A stretch of DNA of 64,000 nt from SZUA-100 sp965248135. Lineage in GTDB: Bacteria > Pseudomonadota > Alphaproteobacteria > Rhizobiales > Rhizobiaceae. The DNA lies in NCBI GenBank assembly GCA_965248135.1, contig CBDFIN010000012.1, positions 992,001 through 1,056,000 on the forward strand. The letters are read 5' to 3'. This document shows, piece by piece, positions 1 to 8,225 of the stretch (the stretch's first letter is position 1; each line of letters starts with the position of its first letter). The notes beneath the pieces were generated by a model. It was not told the origin of the DNA and made no database searches. It worked only from the letters and a program-made list of their open reading frames with translations. The position numbers and the translations under genes were made by a program.

Positions 1-360
1 CGATGCCAGGCGAGCGAATTCTCTCGCCTCCTCATAGTATCTGGAATTTTTTTCAAGATTTTTCTTGGCCACCGGCGTTTTCGCCGCCCACGCTTCACCG
101 CCAGGCTCGGGAATACGCGCGCCGCCGAACAGCACAACGGTTGATGCAATCCCGGCCTCGGTTAACACCATTTCTGGCTTCAACAGTTCGAGTTGCAGAC
201 GTATCGGCCTGGTTTCCTCACGGCAGAGAAAATCCTGGTCGTCAAAGGCAAGCTGGTAGACCGGAGATCTGGTCTGCGCGGTATCCGGAATCTTGCGGAC
301 TTTCTCGCGATCCTCATGTGAATGAGTTAAGGGGTTGTGATGCTTTTTTGTTGTGGCCAT
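1..360 (-). CDS. LOG-family (TIGR00730-type) Rossmann-fold protein, N-terminal part
   Basis: The reading frame starts with ATG at 360 and stays open to the window edge, giving 120 residues without a stop, so the gene is cut off here. The visible part has the segment SPVYQLAFDDQDFLCREE, the block RPIRLQLELLKPEM and then VVLFGGARIPEP, which I recognise from the LOG / 'lysine decarboxylase-like' family of nucleotide 5'-monophosphate phosphoribohydrolases. Family members release a free base (cytokinin-type in plants) from its nucleotide. The diagnostic PGGxGTxxE motif would lie beyond the window, so the activity is not confirmed. The gene is divergent from dapD with about 140 bases between the two starts, which must hold both promoters. 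Confidence 0.8.
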   Translation of the reverse strand, partial: MATTKKHHNPLTHSHEDREKVRKIPDTAQTRSPVYQLAFDDQDFLCREETRPIRLQLELLKPEMVLTEAGIASTVVLFGGARIPEPGGEAWAAKTPVAKKNLEKNSRYYEEAREFARLAS

Positions 361-499
361 GGCAGTTGTCTGTTCCTGCTGAATAATACAAACACAGATC
401 ATGACCCAGATTGATTGACGCTTTGTAACGCTTGGCATAGTTTCCCGAAAAAATAGTTCCGGCGCTGGACACTCCGCCGCTTTGAACAAGGATGACCTG

Positions 500-1357
500 A
501 TGGACAATAATAAACTGGCCCAACTGCAAGGCGTCATTGACCCAGCCTTCGATAATCGCGATAGCATCGGTCTTGATACCAAAGGTGAAATTCGCGAGGC
601 GGTTGAAACGGCCTTAAACCTGCTTGATACCGGTGTGGTGAGGGTCGCCGAGCGCGACGGCGGCAATAGTGACTGGCAGGTCAATCAATGGCTGAAAAAG
701 GCCGTGCTCTTGTCTTTCCGGCTAAACGACATGGGTCTTATCGCCGGTGGTGCGGGTGATTCGAACTGGTGGGACAAGGTTCCTTCCAAATTCGAGGGCT
801 GGGAGGCCGCCGATTTCCGCAAAGCGGGATTTCGCGCTGTTCCAAATTGCATCGTGCGCCGCTCGGCCTTTATCGCCCCAAGCGCCGTGTTGATGCCATC
901 CTTCGTCAATCTTGGTGCCTATGTCGATGAGGGCACCATGGTCGACACCTGGGTCACCGTCGGCTCATGCGCCCAGATTGGCAAGAACGTGCATCTTTCC
1001 GGCGGTGTCGGCATTGGAGGTGTACTGGAACCGCTGCAGGCCGGACCTGTGGTAATAGAAGACAATTGCTTTATCGGTGCGCGCTCGGAAGTGGTCGAGG
1101 GCTGTATCGTTCGTGAGGGCGCAGTGCTCGGCATGGGCGTATTTATCGGCCAGTCCACCAAGATTGTCGACCGGGCAACCGGTCAGGTGCACTATGGCGA
1201 AGTACCGGCCTATTCGGTGGTGGTGGCCGGCACCATGCCCGGCAAGCCGTTGCCCAATGGCGAGCCTGGTCCAAATCTTTATTGCGCGGTAATTGTCAAG
1301 ACGGTCGATGAGCGAACACGGTCGAAGACTTCGATCAACGAACTGCTTAGAGATTGA
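500..1357 (+). CDS. dapD: 2,3,4,5-tetrahydropyridine-2,6-dicarboxylate N-succinyltransferase
   Basis: DapD transfers succinyl from succinyl-CoA to tetrahydrodipicolinate in the succinylase branch of lysine and meso-diaminopimelate synthesis in the cytoplasm. The 285-residue product has the expected length. It shows the N-terminal helical domain (AFDNRDSIGLDTKGEIREAV) and then the left-handed beta-helix of hexapeptide repeats (SFVNLGAYV, GSCAQIGKNVHLSGGVGIGG, EDNCFIGARSEVVEG). I chose ATG 500 over an in-frame TTG at 482 because AAGGA lies at a normal distance upstream of 500 and the length then matches the family. It leads a dapD-DUF805-dapE run, with gaps of 26 and 6 bases. Confidence 0.97.
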   Translation: MDNNKLAQLQGVIDPAFDNRDSIGLDTKGEIREAVETALNLLDTGVVRVAERDGGNSDWQVNQWLKKAVLLSFRLNDMGLIAGGAGDSNWWDKVPSKFEGWEAADFRKAGFRAVPNCIVRRSAFIAPSAVLMPSFVNLGAYVDEGTMVDTWVTVGSCAQIGKNVHLSGGVGIGGVLEPLQAGPVVIEDNCFIGARSEVVEGCIVREGAVLGMGVFIGQSTKIVDRATGQVHYGEVPAYSVVVAGTMPGKPLPNGEPGPNLYCAVIVKTVDERTRSKTSINELLRD

Positions 1358-1383
1358 TCAATCTGACAAACGGGTAAACCGGC

Positions 1384-1764
1384 ATGCAAGACCAACCCAG
1401 ATACACCCTTGCCTGGCTGTTCTTTGGTTTTTCCGGGCGCATTCGCCGCAGCACCTATCTCTGGTCAGCGATTTTATTTGTGGCAGCCTATGGCTACGTG
1501 GTTGTGCAGATTGTGCAAACACCCGAGACCAGCTGGAAATTCGGCGCCTGGGGCCTGGTGATGATGGCCTTAATAGCAATCACCGCCTGGTCGCTGGCGG
1601 CCCTTTCGGTCAAGCGGTTGCATGATATCGGCTATCCAGGTCCGCTGATGGTTGCCATTTTTATTCCGGTGGTTAGTTTGTTGTTTTTTCTGGCCCTTTG
1701 TCTGTGGCCGGGAGAGGCTGGCGACAACCGGTTTGGTGCATCACCCTTGAAACAAATTGGTTGA
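1384..1764 (+). CDS. DUF805 inner-membrane protein
   Basis: This 126-residue protein has the DUF805 layout: a soluble N-terminal start with WLFFGFSGRIRRSTYLW, three hydrophobic segments (about residues 25-42, 55-75 and 88-108), and the conserved block VKRLHDIGYPG between the second and third. The end, GDNRFGASP, is also typical. DUF805 proteins are small inner-membrane proteins of unknown function. The gene sits between dapD and dapE on the same strand, only 6 bases before dapE, so it is almost surely cotranscribed with the lysine genes. That does not by itself give it a role in the pathway. Confidence 0.9.
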   Translation: MQDQPRYTLAWLFFGFSGRIRRSTYLWSAILFVAAYGYVVVQIVQTPETSWKFGAWGLVMMALIAITAWSLAALSVKRLHDIGYPGPLMVAIFIPVVSLLFFLALCLWPGEAGDNRFGASPLKQIG

Positions 1765-1770
1765 AATCTC

Positions 1771-2961
1771 ATGGATCGAGCTCCTTCCCGCCCCGCCGAG
1801 ATACTTCGGCTGCTGATACAATGCCAGTCGGTCACTCCCAACGAGGGTGGTGCACTAAAGCTGCTTGAGCAGCTGCTGCAACCGCTCGGCTTCAAAACCC
1901 ACCGGCTGCGTTTCAGCGACGAAAATACTCCGGACGTTGAAAACCTCTATGCCCGGTTGGGCAAATCCGCACCCAATATCTGCTTTGCCGGCCACACCGA
2001 CGTTGTCCCTGTCGGCGACGAGGAAAGCTGGATGTTTCCACCCTTTGACGCCGCCATCAAGGACGGCGTAATGACCGGCAGAGGTGCGGTGGACATGAAG
2101 GGTGGTATTGCCTGCTTCATCGCTGCGGTGGAAAATCTGTTGGAAAATTCCGGCCCGCCCGATGGCTCGATTTCGCTGCTGATTACCGGTGACGAGGAGG
2201 GCCCGGCGGTCAACGGCACGGCCAAAGTGCTTGAGTGGATGGCCAATAATGGCGAGGTGATGGACGGCAGTGTGGTTGGAGAACCGACCAATCCTGACAA
2301 GCTGGGCGATGCAATCAAGGTCGGCCGCCGCGGCAGCATGTCCGGCACGATCACGGTTCAGGGCGTCCAGGGGCATTCGGCCTATCCCCATCTCGCTGAC
2401 AATCCGGTCCGCGGCGCCATCGAATTGTGCCGGGCGCTAATGGCAAAACCATTCGATGATGGCACAAAAGATTTCCAGCCCACTAATCTGGAGGTCACCT
2501 CGATCGATACCGGCAATCCGGCAGCCAATGTGATACCGGCCACGGTGACGGCGCAATTTAACATCCGATTTAATGACAACTGGAATGCGGAAACCCTGAA
2601 GGCAGAAATCATCCGTCGGCTGAAAGAGGGAGCGGCGAGCGAAACACTGCGGCCAGGCAGGCCAGCAATGAAATTTGCGATCGAATGGCGTGATCGCCCG
2701 AGCCCGGTATTTTTGACCCGCGATCAGACGCTGATTGGCAAGTTGTCGGATTCGATTGCTGCTGAGACCGGCAGAACACCACAACTTTCAACCGGCGGCG
2801 GAACATCTGATGCCCGCTTCATCAAGGATCATTGCCCGGTGGTGGAATTCGGTCTCGTTGGTCAAACAATGCATCAGGTTGACGAGCACGTGCCGATCAG
2901 CGACCTCGACGGCCTGACGGCAATTTACCGGTCGTTTTTGGAGCGATATTTTAACGGCTAG
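1771..2961 (+). CDS. dapE: succinyl-diaminopimelate desuccinylase
   Basis: DapE hydrolyses N-succinyl-L,L-diaminopimelate to L,L-diaminopimelate and succinate. It is a di-zinc M20-family metallohydrolase of 396 residues. The metal ligands and catalytic residues are visible: AGHTDVVP (His75, catalytic Asp77), the bridging Asp108 in GRGAVDMKGG, the catalytic pair Glu142-Glu143 in TGDEEGPA, Glu171 in VGEPT, and the C-terminal His in QTMHQVDEH. The dimerisation (lid) domain lies at about residues 185-300. It uses the same precursor route as dapD upstream, and DUF805 lies between them. Confidence 0.97.
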   Translation: MDRAPSRPAEILRLLIQCQSVTPNEGGALKLLEQLLQPLGFKTHRLRFSDENTPDVENLYARLGKSAPNICFAGHTDVVPVGDEESWMFPPFDAAIKDGVMTGRGAVDMKGGIACFIAAVENLLENSGPPDGSISLLITGDEEGPAVNGTAKVLEWMANNGEVMDGSVVGEPTNPDKLGDAIKVGRRGSMSGTITVQGVQGHSAYPHLADNPVRGAIELCRALMAKPFDDGTKDFQPTNLEVTSIDTGNPAANVIPATVTAQFNIRFNDNWNAETLKAEIIRRLKEGAASETLRPGRPAMKFAIEWRDRPSPVFLTRDQTLIGKLSDSIAAETGRTPQLSTGGGTSDARFIKDHCPVVEFGLVGQTMHQVDEHVPISDLDGLTAIYRSFLERYFNG

Positions 2962-3005
2962 AGAAACGAAGAGTTGACCGGCTATTTTCTGGTACTGTTA
3001 CAGTC

Positions 3006-3608
3006 ATGCTGCCCATTTTCGACGAAATACGCCGATCCATTGTTGCCAGCGCAAGCATAATGACGGGCCGGCAGAACGCTGTGGCAGGACTCAACCTGAC
3101 CACATCCGGCTTCTGGCGCTCTTTTGTCGCGCTCGTTCTCGCTTTGCCTTTGACCATAAGCCTGACATGGCTTGACTACGATGTTGCCAAACTATCCGGG
3201 ATATTGGCTGCAGACACTTCAAAGGGCCTGTTTGTTGCTGCCCACACTTTCGCCAGCCTGGCAGCCTATATCGTTTCGCTTGTCGCACTTTATGGCATCA
3301 CGAAAACCATTGACGCTGCAGCCAGATATTCAGTCGCGGTTATCGCGCTCAATTGGGGCGGGCTGTGTTTTACCGCGCTATCATTTCCGATCGTCGTGAT
3401 GATGAAATCGATCGATGCCGATAATGTAGCGGACAGATCGCCGACCTCGACCATTTTAGCGCTGGCGCTCACGGCGGTTTTTGCAGTTGCCATGTTCAAC
3501 ATTGTCCGCCTCACGCTTAATATCCCGGCCTGGCCGGCGGCAATTGTGGTCTTTGTCGTCTCGGTATTCGAGATTGTGGTGTTTTTTTCCGTTTTGTCTG
3601 TGGTGTGA
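3006..3608 (+). CDS. hypothetical multi-pass membrane protein
   Basis: This 200-residue protein has four or five strongly hydrophobic stretches (about residues 36-58, 73-95, 105-128, 145-167 and 174-198) with few charged residues and no catalytic motif that I recognise. The N-terminal 30 residues are polar and may be cytoplasmic. The start ATG at 3006 has no strong ribosome site, so an inner start is possible. It follows dapE by 44 bases and ends 34 bases before the PhnD-like gene. It resembles conserved uncharacterised rhizobial membrane proteins found in this position after dapE, but I cannot assign a function. Confidence 0.7.
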   Translation: MLPIFDEIRRSIVASASIMTGRQNAVAGLNLTTSGFWRSFVALVLALPLTISLTWLDYDVAKLSGILAADTSKGLFVAAHTFASLAAYIVSLVALYGITKTIDAAARYSVAVIALNWGGLCFTALSFPIVVMMKSIDADNVADRSPTSTILALALTAVFAVAMFNIVRLTLNIPAWPAAIVVFVVSVFEIVVFFSVLSVV

Positions 3609-3642
3609 TATCAACGTGTTGAATTTGGGGAGAAATGTTCGA

Positions 3643-4641
3643 ATGCCAGCCGGAACGGGGAAATTGCCACTTCTTGCAGCCACTTTGTTGGCCGCCGTGA
3701 TCTATCTTTTTGGAACCACCGGTCCTGCAACTGCAAGTTGGCAAACCGACGTCGGTTCAATTAGGCTGGGCATCATTACCGGCAATCAGACGCAACTCGC
3801 TATCCGCCGTATAGAACCTTTTCGCCGGGCACTAGCGGAAGAATTGCAAATCAAAGTAGAAATATTCACAGCCCCCGACTACGAGACATTGATCGAAGCG
3901 CAGATAGGTGGACTGGTCAATTACGCACACTATTCGGCCGCCGCTTTTGCCACTGCATGGTTGCGCTGTAAGTGCCTCGAACCTGTAGCTGTCGCACGAA
4001 TGGCAGATGGCGTCATGGCATTTCGCTCGATTTTACTGGCCAGACAAGATGTGGCCTCGTCGCTTGATGATCTTCATGGCAAGCTTATCGGTGTGCCAGG
4101 CAAGGGCTCACTCACCGGGTATCTGCTGCCAATGGGTGAATTGCATGGCAGGGGAATTGATCTGGTGGATTCGCCATCGGGAGAAAATCAGGCAAAGTTG
4201 GTCATTACCGGCTCGGCTGAGAACAATCTGCGGCAATTTCTTTCAGGCCAGGTTGATGCGATGTTCGGTTGGAGCACCATGAGTGGCATGATCTTAAGTG
4301 GCTATTCGGCCGGCACGCTTACATTGTTAGTGAAAGAACATGGCCAAAGTACTGCTGATTATCGCGTGCTATGGAAATCAAGTCCGATTCCTTTCGGCCC
4401 ACATGCGGTCAGCAAACAATTGCCAGAGCCAGCCAAAGTGGCAATCAGAGAGTTTCTTGTGGAATTATACAACAACAGGCCTGCTGCATATGATGCGGTT
4501 GAACATTTCAACAGTGGTGGGTTTTCCGAGATCGGACACGCCCCCTACCAATCCCTGATCGATCTTTTCAGCAGCAAAAAGAACCACCCGTTGCCTGACG
4601 ATCCGCCAAACGACGGCAAGCCGGTGGAAACCGGTCAGTAG
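3643..4641 (+). CDS. PhnD/TctC-like phosphate/phosphonate-type periplasmic binding protein
   Basis: The product (332 residues from ATG 3643) begins with a Sec signal peptide: a short basic start, a hydrophobic core around residues 9-26 and a likely cut after ATAS. The mature part has the PhnD-type fold markers: RLGIITGNQ at the start, PFRRALAEEL, then DYETLIEAQIGGLVNYAHYSA, LIGVPGKGS and QVDAMFG. Such proteins bind phosphonates or phosphate-like or other small anions in the periplasm. Start 3643 has GGGGAGA nearby; a longer frame upstream overlaps the membrane protein gene and is less likely. No ABC permease or ATPase lies next to it, so it is an orphan binding protein whose partner and ligand cannot be inferred. 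Confidence 0.8.
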   Translation: MPAGTGKLPLLAATLLAAVIYLFGTTGPATASWQTDVGSIRLGIITGNQTQLAIRRIEPFRRALAEELQIKVEIFTAPDYETLIEAQIGGLVNYAHYSAAAFATAWLRCKCLEPVAVARMADGVMAFRSILLARQDVASSLDDLHGKLIGVPGKGSLTGYLLPMGELHGRGIDLVDSPSGENQAKLVITGSAENNLRQFLSGQVDAMFGWSTMSGMILSGYSAGTLTLLVKEHGQSTADYRVLWKSSPIPFGPHAVSKQLPEPAKVAIREFLVELYNNRPAAYDAVEHFNSGGFSEIGHAPYQSLIDLFSSKKNHPLPDDPPNDGKPVETGQ

Positions 4642-4668
4642 TGACCGGCCGGATACTTTTCAAGTTTG

Positions 4669-5247
4669 TCAGGGTTTATAACCGACAGTGGAGCTGTTAC
4701 GCGGCACATTGTAGTTCGTTTCGTTGAAAGGGTAGGTTCCCACGATGGTGGAACCGAATTTCGGTCGATATGTGTACTTGACATTGGTGACAATGAGGAA
4801 CGAATTGGGAATCCTTAAAGCCGCAGGAACATCATAAATTGAGTTAACTTTGGGCGATGCCGCGTTTTTTGATTTCGCCCAGGCAACCCTTGGTTTCTTT
4901 TTGCTGTCAATATTGACACCGACGACGTGGATAATCAGGCCTGTAGAACTATAGGGCGCCATAACCGAAACTGATGCATTCATGATGCCGGTGACTTCCT
5001 TGCCGGTGATATTTTCCGACTGTGCGACCAGATCGGCGAGAGTTGCTGCAACCCGGGAAACCTTGCGGCTGTTGATAACACCCAACGAGGTTTGAGCGAC
5101 GCCAAGATAAATACCGACAAGCATCGGTGCGATCATGGCAAACTCTATCCCACTGACCCCCTTAACATCAGCCCTAAATCCCAGCCATGCATGACTGATA
5201 CTGGCCTTGAAGATGCTGAGTTCTTGTTTGAGTGCTGTTACGGTCAT
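4669..5247 (-). CDS. TadE-like pilus pseudopilin
   Basis: This 192-residue protein has one N-terminal membrane segment preceded by GVSGIEFAMIAPMLV. That is the TadE/TadF pseudopilin signature, in which a prepilin peptidase cuts just after Gly and the mature end carries Glu at +5. The rest is an extracytoplasmic domain with VSRVAATLADLVAQSENIT, as in other TadE-like proteins, and no enzymatic motif. It is the last of three minus-strand pilus genes (secretin-N protein, TadE-like, TadE-like). CpaA, encoded at 7710-8225, is the likely processing enzyme. Its role would be as a minor pilin in Tad pilus assembly. Confidence 0.85.
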   Translation of the reverse strand: MTVTALKQELSIFKASISHAWLGFRADVKGVSGIEFAMIAPMLVGIYLGVAQTSLGVINSRKVSRVAATLADLVAQSENITGKEVTGIMNASVSVMAPYSSTGLIIHVVGVNIDSKKKPRVAWAKSKNAASPKVNSIYDVPAALRIPNSFLIVTNVKYTYRPKFGSTIVGTYPFNETNYNVPRNSSTVGYKP

Positions 5248-5314
5248 ATTGTTTTACCCAACCCATCGGTTTCTAAATCTGCGTGCACGCGTTGATGTAT
5301 TTTTGCTTTGTGGT

Positions 5315-5391
5315 CTAGTGGTCTGGCCGAAACGCTTGAATCCCTTTTCAGCACGTTCTTTTTCAAGCGTTTTGGTCACAAAGACCACTAG
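5315..5391. repeat. imperfect inverted repeat between the two TadE-like genes
   Basis: The left arm (5315-5340) and right arm (5361-5391) are inverted copies: CTAGTGGTCT pairs with AGACCACTAG, and after a 4-5 base offset GAAACGCTTGAA pairs with TTCAAGCGTTT. The loop is about 20 bases. The right arm starts at the TAG stop of the upstream TadE-like gene. In RNA this would give a long interrupted stem of about 22-25 pairs. No U-run follows on either strand, so it is not a standard intrinsic terminator. It may instead stabilise a 3' end or mark a mobile palindromic element. Confidence 0.75.
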
Positions 5392-5954
5392 CTGAACGGC
5401 TCGTTCTTGAACGCCATTGTTGCAACGAATAACCGGGAGCCACGTGAAAGCGAGGTCGAGCTTTGCCACAGATAATCCAAGAACACCGGCCACTCGTAGT
5501 AGGCTCGCACAATAACTATCGAACCCGCGCCGCCGGTATTGTAGCCCATCTTGGAATAATCGAGATCGTTGTTCTCGTCGCGTGGGGTAACCAGCGGTGC
5601 AGCTGGAAACACGGCCATGGTCTTCACATCCAATTTGACCTTGTGTTCGGACATGAGCGAATAGGTTGCGTTACTGATGAGTTTTCTTACATTGCTGATA
5701 CTGATCTTCTTTGATGTGATTTGACCCGTTCTGATCTGACGGCTGGCCCTATCGACAGCAGTTTCAAATACCTGGGAAGCAAAAAAGCCGACAGAAGTTT
5801 CAAGAATGGCAAAGAGCAGCATCAGGAACGGCATCACAACCATGCCAAACTCCAGCGCCGCAACGCCGTCTTCTGACTTTCCGAAACGGTTCACCAACCG
5901 TAGTCCAAAAATCTTGCGTCCGTGAACTTCTTCGCTTCGATGCGTTCCACTCAT
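5388..5954 (-). CDS. TadE/TadG-like pilus protein
   Basis: The product is 188 residues from ATG 5954, chosen because GAGG lies 8 bases upstream; a longer frame reaches 6050. After a basic N-terminus comes SEDGVAALEFGMVVMPFLMLLFAILE, split here as the processing motif DGVAALEFG followed by a membrane segment. Glu at +5 after the Gly is the pseudopilin hallmark. The segment FETAVDRASRQIRTGQI is common in TadE-family proteins. The C-terminal part would be periplasmic. It lies 289 bases downstream of the secretin-N gene and 140 bases upstream of the second TadE-like gene, in the same direction. It probably acts as a minor pilin with the Flp pilin encoded at 7309. Confidence 0.85.
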   Translation of the reverse strand: MSGTHRSEEVHGRKIFGLRLVNRFGKSEDGVAALEFGMVVMPFLMLLFAILETSVGFFASQVFETAVDRASRQIRTGQITSKKISISNVRKLISNATYSLMSEHKVKLDVKTMAVFPAAPLVTPRDENNDLDYSKMGYNTGGAGSIVIVRAYYEWPVFLDYLWQSSTSLSRGSRLFVATMAFKNEPFS

Positions 5955-6243
5955 TAGTTTTACCTCGCTGACAATCCAGGTCATGTTACTGAACTGTTTA
6001 TCACTTCCTCTGGTTCCCACCGCCCAGCCAGGACTGTTTGCCGGGCACACGGTTCCTCAAAATTGCAGAACATTTTTCCGTCAAGCTATAAATACCATCA
6101 CAATGTTGAATTTAGCTTCACAGGTAGAATGCAATATTAATCACTGGGTTAACTGTTTGGTAACCGGTGCACAGCGCAGAAAACTAACGCTTTTCACTGG
6201 AATTGGAGCGGATTGATCAAATGAGCTTCACGCCCTCCGTGTC

Positions 6244-6735
6244 TTACTTTTTATTCGCCACGGCATCAGAAAGATCGTTGCGTTCCTTGATTTGACCGGA
6301 TGCGTTGGTAAATGCCTTGGTATCGTCGCCGATCGTAAGGGTGGGCTCACAAACCGGCGAACAGGCAAAGGTTTCACGGACAGCGCGGCGATAGATTCGA
6401 ACTGTATTGGTTTCGTGACCCTGCACAACGATGGTTTCATCGACGATCGGATCTCCATCGGCATCTAAAATCACAATATTTGTGACGCCAAAGCTGCGAC
6501 CGGTGAGCACCAGCGTTTGTTGGTCCTGGATGGTTGCATCAGCAATGGAAGGATTGCCCACAATGATCGTATCTGCAGGCCGCGATATGCGAAGTACCTT
6601 GGCGCGATCGATAGTTATAATCACCGGCTCATTGGCTTGAGTAACAACCGTAAAGCCGGCAAGTGCGGTGACCGCTAACACCGAGATATAGACCACAAAC
6701 AAGGCTCGTCCGGTGAGAAATATCGGCAAAAACAT
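6244..6735 (-). CDS. pilus assembly protein with secretin N-terminal-like domain
   Basis: The 163-residue product starts at ATG 6735, with GGAG 7 bases upstream. It has an N-terminal signal/anchor (about residues 7-32) and then the domain seen at the N-terminus of CpaC/RcpA and type II/III secretins: ITIDRAKVLRISRPADTI, VGNPSIADATI, LTGRSFGVTNIVILD. The secretin pore domain is absent. It is therefore a stand-alone N-domain protein and not CpaC. A pair of cysteines (CSPVC) follows at about residues 123-127. Such proteins often lie beside TadE-like genes in rhizobial Tad loci. It probably helps outer-membrane secretin assembly, but this is inference. Confidence 0.82.
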   Translation of the reverse strand: MFLPIFLTGRALFVVYISVLAVTALAGFTVVTQANEPVIITIDRAKVLRISRPADTIIVGNPSIADATIQDQQTLVLTGRSFGVTNIVILDADGDPIVDETIVVQGHETNTVRIYRRAVRETFACSPVCEPTLTIGDDTKAFTNASGQIKERNDLSDAVANKK

Positions 6736-7308
6736 GGCGGACTCCGGTTGCAGCAACTATCGCCAAACTATGCTGATATGGTGAATGAAAGTTTAATCAA
6801 TATGCTCTTTTGGAGGCAGACACACTCAATATATATAGCTGCCGCCACATGGCCCTTGCTTGACCTGCCAGTTTGCGACCGATTGCCCTATCCGCGAGTT
6901 CACCGTTGCTCCGATGACGACTACTGCAGTGTTTTAGCCATCAAAGATGTTGCCGCGTGGATCGGTCGGATGGCGTTGCATAAGGGTGATGTCAATACAA
7001 TAGCAACCGGTCGGATCGGTCGGCGCGATACAGGTTGAACTGACGCAGAAGTGTTAATTTTTTGAGCAATTATGCGGCTCAGCACAGGGGTCAGCTTGGA
7101 TCACAGACATTAATATCATGCCTGAAACGACAAATTCATCAATGAAATCAGTGTTTGTTAACCGCTTCGGAAGTCGGCGAAAAGGTAGGAAAACATTAAT
7201 CCTGTCCGTTAAGTAGATTGAAACAGCTGCTGGTTATGGTGGAGTTATCTGATCGACAACAAAAGATCGACGGATGTGCTGTAAACAAGTGGAGTAAGGA
7301 ACACTACT
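6736..7308. other. 573-base divergent intergenic region upstream of the Flp pilin
   Basis: This stretch separates the minus-strand pilus genes from the plus-strand pilin and should contain both promoters. A 96-codon plus-strand frame at 6748-7038 exists but has no ribosome site, odd composition and no recognisable domain, so I treat it as spurious. There is a short direct repeat of ATCGGTCGG near 6961 and 7014. The part from 7050 to 7300 is AT-richer than the genes. I see no tRNA or clear terminator here. Confidence 0.5.
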
Positions 7309-7479
7309 ATGAAAAATGTAATCGCACGTTTCATGAAAGACGAATCTGGCGCAACTGCTATTGAATATGGCCTGATTGCTGCTCTGATTTCGATCACTAT
7401 CATCACTGCCGCTACCTCGATTGGCACGGGTATCGCCGGTAAGTTCACTGCAGTGGACACCGCCATTAAGGGTAATTAA
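7309..7479 (+). CDS. pilA: Flp-family type IVb major pilin
   Basis: This 56-residue gene encodes a Flp/Fap pilin. The leader is MKNVIARFMKDESG, with cleavage expected after Gly14. The mature protein then starts ATAIEYGLIAALISI, containing the invariant Glu-Tyr pair at +5/+6 and a hydrophobic helix to about residue 44, followed by a short tail ending in KGN. It is the building block of Tad adhesive pili. GGAGTAAGGA sits 8 bases before the start, a strong ribosome site that fits a highly expressed structural protein. An intrinsic terminator follows 28 bases after the stop. CpaA, the peptidase expected to process it, is encoded next. Confidence 0.95.
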   Translation: MKNVIARFMKDESGATAIEYGLIAALISITIITAATSIGTGIAGKFTAVDTAIKGN

Positions 7480-7507
7480 TCCACACAAGTCAGTTGTTTG
7501 ACGAAAG

Positions 7508-7538
7508 CCACCCTGTCTCGCGGCAGGGTGGTTTTTTT
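7508..7538 (+). terminator. intrinsic terminator after the Flp pilin
   Basis: An 8-base-pair perfect stem (CCACCCTG at 7508-7515 and CAGGGTGG at 7524-7531) with an 8-base loop is followed directly by seven T. It would end the pilin mRNA and separate it, at least partly, from cpaA, which starts at 7710. This is a common way to give a pilin far more transcript than its assembly genes. Confidence 0.92.
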
Positions 7539-7709
7539 GTTCGGTTGAGGCCTGGCAATTGCACCATCCACCGGTCTTGATAGTCACCCGGTCCGGTCGC
7601 TATCAGGTCTAAATTCGATTGCCGGTTCGATGCTGTTACAGGTGTTTACACAGCGTTAAATCTGCTACCATATAATTCCGACATTATTTCAATATCAGCG
7701 GACCAAACA

Positions 7710-8225
7710 ATGCTGGACATCCTCCTCATAACCCTATTTCCCCTCGCAATGTTTTTCGCCGCGACGTCCGACCTCTTGACGATGACTATTTCAAACAAGG
7801 TAACACTTGTTCTTATCGGCGGGTTTATCGCATTATCACCGGCCATCGGTATGGATGCTCAAACAATCGCTTGGCATGGGGCCCTTGCGGCCATCGTATT
7901 GGGCATCGGATTCGGGTTTTTTGCTGCCGGCTGGATGGGCGGAGGCGATGTCAAACTTGCGGCGGCCACGTCACTGTGGCTCGGCTGGGAGCATGTACTT
8001 CCCTATTTGGCGTTTTCGGCCATATTGGGTGGCTTGGCGAGCCTATTGCTGATAACGGCGCGAGCCCGCGTATTGCCACTTTCCATGACAAATGTCTCGT
8101 GGATTGCCCGTCTGCACGACAAGGATGAGGGCGTTCCCTACGGCATTGCGCTTGGTCCGGCGGCGGTCTTTATCTACCTCGATACACCGTGGATGGAATA
8201 TGTCTTTCAATCCGGCGGAGGGTGA
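7710..8225 (+). CDS. cpaA: prepilin peptidase CpaA (TadV)
   Basis: The product is 171 residues with about five membrane segments, matching the short A24-family (Peptidase_A24, TadV/CpaA) type that lacks the methylase domain of PilD. Both catalytic aspartates are visible: Asp21 in AATSDLLTMTISN and Asp80 in the GGGDVK motif (residues 77-82). It would cut the Flp pilin (7309-7479) and the two TadE-like pseudopilins at the inner membrane. The usual downstream genes cpaB-cpaF and tadBC do not follow; the next 766 bases hold no gene, so the rest of the Tad machine must be elsewhere. Confidence 0.92.
   Translation: MLDILLITLFPLAMFFAATSDLLTMTISNKVTLVLIGGFIALSPAIGMDAQTIAWHGALAAIVLGIGFGFFAAGWMGGGDVKLAAATSLWLGWEHVLPYLAFSAILGGLASLLLITARARVLPLSMTNVSWIARLHDKDEGVPYGIALGPAAVFIYLDTPWMEYVFQSGGG

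Noticed and set aside
1855..2391. A 178-codon minus-strand frame within dapE
   Set aside because: It is antisense to conserved dapE catalytic blocks and has no recognisable domain.
5388..6050. Start of the TadE-like gene at 6050
   Set aside because: The extra 32 residues lack a ribosome site, while ATG 5954 has GAGG at a good distance and places the processing motif at a normal position.
6748..7038. A 96-codon plus-strand frame in the pilus intergenic region
   Set aside because: There is no ribosome site, no domain and no conserved-looking composition; the region must hold promoters for both flanking units.
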